Source: Blastocatellia bacterium AA13
Lineage (GTDB): Bacteria; Acidobacteriota; Blastocatellia; UBA7656
Direction: 5' to 3'
Length of the DNA: 64,000 nucleotides
NCBI GenBank assembly: GCA_003222245.1
Contig: QHVH01000002.1
Span: 62,001 to 126,000 of the forward strand
Shown piece after piece: positions 61,772-64,000 of this stretch. The notes below the pieces were generated by a model. That model had not been told where the DNA came from. It saw only the letters and a program-made list of their open reading frames with translations, and did not search any database. Both the position numbers and the translations under genes were made by a program. Numbering within the stretch: position 1 is the stretch's first letter; every line of letters begins with the position of its first letter.

Positions 61772-64000
61772 ATGAATTCTCGCGCTCGTTTAGCTCTCTA
61801 CCTTTTCCTGAGCGTCGCGCTTTCTTGCGCGATTACCGGATCGAAGCGGCCCGTGATGGCGGAGGCCGAGCAGCTCCCGACTCCTGAAGAGTTCCTAGGG
61901 TTTCGAGTCGGGGCGGAAAAGAAGCTTGCCCGCTGGGACAAAATAGTCGAGTACCTGAATATTGTTGCGCGCAGCTCTGATCGCGTGAAGCTTCGAGAGC
62001 TCGGAAAGACGACGAACGGAAATCCCTTTATCGCTCTGGAAATCAGCTCGGCGGAAACAATAAAGAATCTCGATCATTTTAAACAGCTCGAACGCAAGCT
62101 CTATTTTCAGGGCGGCGCGCCAGGCGAACGAGAGCGCGAGGAGATATTCACATCCGGTAAAGCGGTTGTGCTGGTCACTTGCAACATTCATTCGACCGAG
62201 ATCGGATCATCGCAGATGGTGTTGGAACTTATTCACCGACTCGCGACGGAAGACTCTCCAGTTGTGAAAAAGATACTCGACAACGTGATCTTCGTGCTGG
62301 TCCCCAGCCTCAATCCGGACGGGCAGATCATCGTCACCGATTGGTACAACAAGAACGTCGACACCGAGTTCGAAGCGAGCCCGCTGCCATGGCTCTATCA
62401 TCCTTATATCGGCCACGACAACAATCGCGATATGTATATGTTTACTCAAAAAGAGAGCCAGATGACCGCGCGGCTGTTGTGGCACGACTGGTTTCCGTCG
62501 GTATGGCTGGACGAGCATCAGCAGGGCAGCCAGGGCGCTCGAATATTCGTTATGCCGGCGACCGACCCTATAAATCAGAACGTACATCCGCTGATCTATC
62601 GATGGAATGGAATCTTCGGTCAGTCACAGGCAGCGGCTCTTGAAGCAGAAGGCAAGGAAGGCATCATCTATAACTCGACCTACACGAATTTCTGGCAGGG
62701 GGCTATGGCCTGGAGCGGATGGTGGCACAATCAAATCGGGCTCCTGACCGAGGTTGCCAGCGCGCGTGTTGCTTCTACAATCGAGCAAAGAAAGGCGGTT
62801 TCGGGGCGCGCGGCGGCGCCGATGCCCGAAGAAGATTTTCAAGCGCAGAATCGGCGTCAGATGGAAAACCCGAACGAGCCGCTTTCGCCTCCTCGCGACA
62901 TTACACCTCGAACCGAGTATCCGCGTCCGTGGCTCGGCGGCAAGTGGAGCCTTCGCGACATAGTCGATTATGAGCTGATCGCTACGATGGCCCTGCTGGA
63001 AACCGCGGCCGATCAGCGAGAGCAGTTGATTCGCCAGATTTACGAAGTCAACAAAGCCACGATAGCCGGTTCCAAGAGCGGTCCCGTCGCGATACTGATT
63101 GCGCCCGATCGACAGCAGGATTCGCGCGAAGCGTTTCACCTTGTAGAGCGACTACAGATGGGCGGCGTCGAAGTGTCTCGAGCCGACGGAGAATTCGAGG
63201 CCGACGGGAAAATGTATCCGGCAGGCACTTTTGTAATTCCGATGAATCAAGTATTCGCGCGGTACGCAAAAGATATGATCGAGAAACAGACCTATCCCGA
63301 AGTGAGGCGCGGCGGTCCGAATTCACCTCCCGAACCTCCATACGATGTGACCGCGTGGTCGCTCGGGATGCAGATGGGCGTCGAGACCGTGTTCGTCAAC
63401 AAACCACTGCCCGCCGAAGCGAAGCTATCGAAACTGAACGATGCCCCAAAACCCGCGGGCGGCGTGAGCGGAACGAGCACATCTTTTAGCTTCATTTATC
63501 AGGGTCCCGATTCGGCGCGAGCGATTAACAGATTGCTCAAAGCAGGCGCCAGGATCATCCTGGCTTCGTATCCGGATCAGGGCGCGCAGAGGAGCACCGT
63601 GTTGTTCTATGGCGCGCCGCAAAAAGAAGTTGAATCAATCGCGCTCAATACCGGCGTCACGATGGCGGCCGGCCCGCGCATCAGCTCGAATTCTCGCGAA
63701 GGCTTTACAAAAGCCAACTGGCCTCTCAAGCAGCCGAAGCCTCAATCGATTGCGACAATCAATGCACCCCGCCTTGGGCTGTATCAATCCTGGACTTCCA
63801 ATATGGATGAAGGCTGGACGAGATGGGTTCTCGAGCAATACGACTTCGCGTATACCAACCTTCACAATTCCGACATAAGAGCAGGCAAGCTCCGCGAGAA
63901 GTTCGACGCGATCATTCTTCCTGACCAGCAGCCTCGGGATATTCTTAGTGGGCTCGACTTTAAGGCAGTACGGCCCGAGTATCGCGGCGGCATAGGAGAC
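61772..64000 (+). CDS. Secreted M14 family zinc carboxypeptidase, 3' end missing
   Basis: The first 743 residues of an exported metallopeptidase whose frame stays open to the window end. GGAGG lies 7 bases before ATG 61772; an ATG one codon earlier (61769) is also possible. A signal peptide (LALYLFLSVALSCAITG) is followed by the peptidase domain. Zinc ligands are H140 and E143 in CNIHSTEIG, and other active-site segments are SLNPDGQ, HDNNRD and WLDEHQQGSQG. A long C-terminal region with a glutamine-amidotransferase-like fold (IILASYPDQG) is typical of the large Acidobacteriota/Bacteroidota M14 proteins. It removes C-terminal residues from peptides in the periplasm. Confidence 0.92.
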   Translation, partial: MNSRARLALYLFLSVALSCAITGSKRPVMAEAEQLPTPEEFLGFRVGAEKKLARWDKIVEYLNIVARSSDRVKLRELGKTTNGNPFIALEISSAETIKNLDHFKQLERKLYFQGGAPGEREREEIFTSGKAVVLVTCNIHSTEIGSSQMVLELIHRLATEDSPVVKKILDNVIFVLVPSLNPDGQIIVTDWYNKNVDTEFEASPLPWLYHPYIGHDNNRDMYMFTQKESQMTARLLWHDWFPSVWLDEHQQGSQGARIFVMPATDPINQNVHPLIYRWNGIFGQSQAAALEAEGKEGIIYNSTYTNFWQGAMAWSGWWHNQIGLLTEVASARVASTIEQRKAVSGRAAAPMPEEDFQAQNRRQMENPNEPLSPPRDITPRTEYPRPWLGGKWSLRDIVDYELIATMALLETAADQREQLIRQIYEVNKATIAGSKSGPVAILIAPDRQQDSREAFHLVERLQMGGVEVSRADGEFEADGKMYPAGTFVIPMNQVFARYAKDMIEKQTYPEVRRGGPNSPPEPPYDVTAWSLGMQMGVETVFVNKPLPAEAKLSKLNDAPKPAGGVSGTSTSFSFIYQGPDSARAINRLLKAGARIILASYPDQGAQRSTVLFYGAPQKEVESIALNTGVTMAAGPRISSNSREGFTKANWPLKQPKPQSIATINAPRLGLYQSWTSNMDEGWTRWVLEQYDFAYTNLHNSDIRAGKLREKFDAIILPDQQPRDILSGLDFKAVRPEYRGGIGD

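Overview
The window is a GC-rich bacterial chromosome segment. It carries a complete Gram-negative style secreted proteome: many Sec signal peptides, an outer-membrane barrel, a TonB-type C-terminal domain and a multihaem cytochrome. The mix suggests a soil or sediment Acidobacteriota, most likely of the Blastocatellia type. Typical of that group are M28, S9 and M14 peptidases with signal peptides, a PafA-type phosphatase, TPR and CHAT proteins, a BlaI/BlaR1-TonB pair, RHS and FG-GAP proteins, and palindrome-rich intergenic repeats. The assignment is inference from gene content. No rRNA, tRNA, CRISPR array or intact insertion sequence was seen.

Layout. 1-2.3 kb: GDP-mannose precursor genes (mannose-1-phosphate guanylyltransferase, cut by the window edge, and a phosphohexomutase). 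2.3-17.9 kb: secreted proteins (arginase-like enzyme, S9 peptidase, several beta-propellers, an esterase, a TPR protein and a PafA-like phosphatase). 18.3-24.5 kb: a membrane-anchored TPR-CHAT protein followed by two adjacent unrecognised genes. 24.5-33.9 kb: a housekeeping-rich minus-strand block (EF-G paralogue, a decayed NDH-2 remnant, M20-type amidase, M28 peptidase, aspS, hisS, gamma-carbonic-anhydrase-like protein). 34.2-42.5 kb: S1C protease, a GH2 glycosidase with a carbohydrate-binding tail, a 1-kb repeat-filled gap, and a three-gene set of Omp85-like barrel, small coiled protein and phospholipase-C-like phosphoesterase. 43-48 kb: metallophosphatase/tetrahaem cytochrome fusion, acyl-CoA ligase, NYN ribonuclease-like protein and FecR-domain protein. 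48.2-50.8 kb: BlaI regulator and BlaR1-like M56 peptidase with a TonB domain, behind an operator-like promoter. 50.8-58.8 kb: an RHS island. 59.3-64 kb: RibD/DHFR-like reductase, secreted amidohydrolase and a secreted M14 carboxypeptidase running off the end.

The strongest candidate for a little-described system is the RHS island. Four minus-strand genes run in the order FG-GAP (integrin-like) protein, single-pass cupredoxin-like protein, 1,750-aa secreted RHS protein with a distinct C-terminal toxin-like module, and a 93-aa probable immunity gene 8 bp behind it. The island is bordered by what looks like an IS4-family transposase relic. The second candidate is the CHAT protein with its two orphan neighbours.

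Two features are invisible to ordinary ORF calling. One is an NDH-2 gene reduced by an internal deletion and a frameshift to its N- and C-terminal ends (26.8-27.1 kb). The other is the 56-codon transposase-like fragment at 50.86 kb. Several true start codons lie inside longer open frames and were chosen by ribosome binding site and signal peptide.
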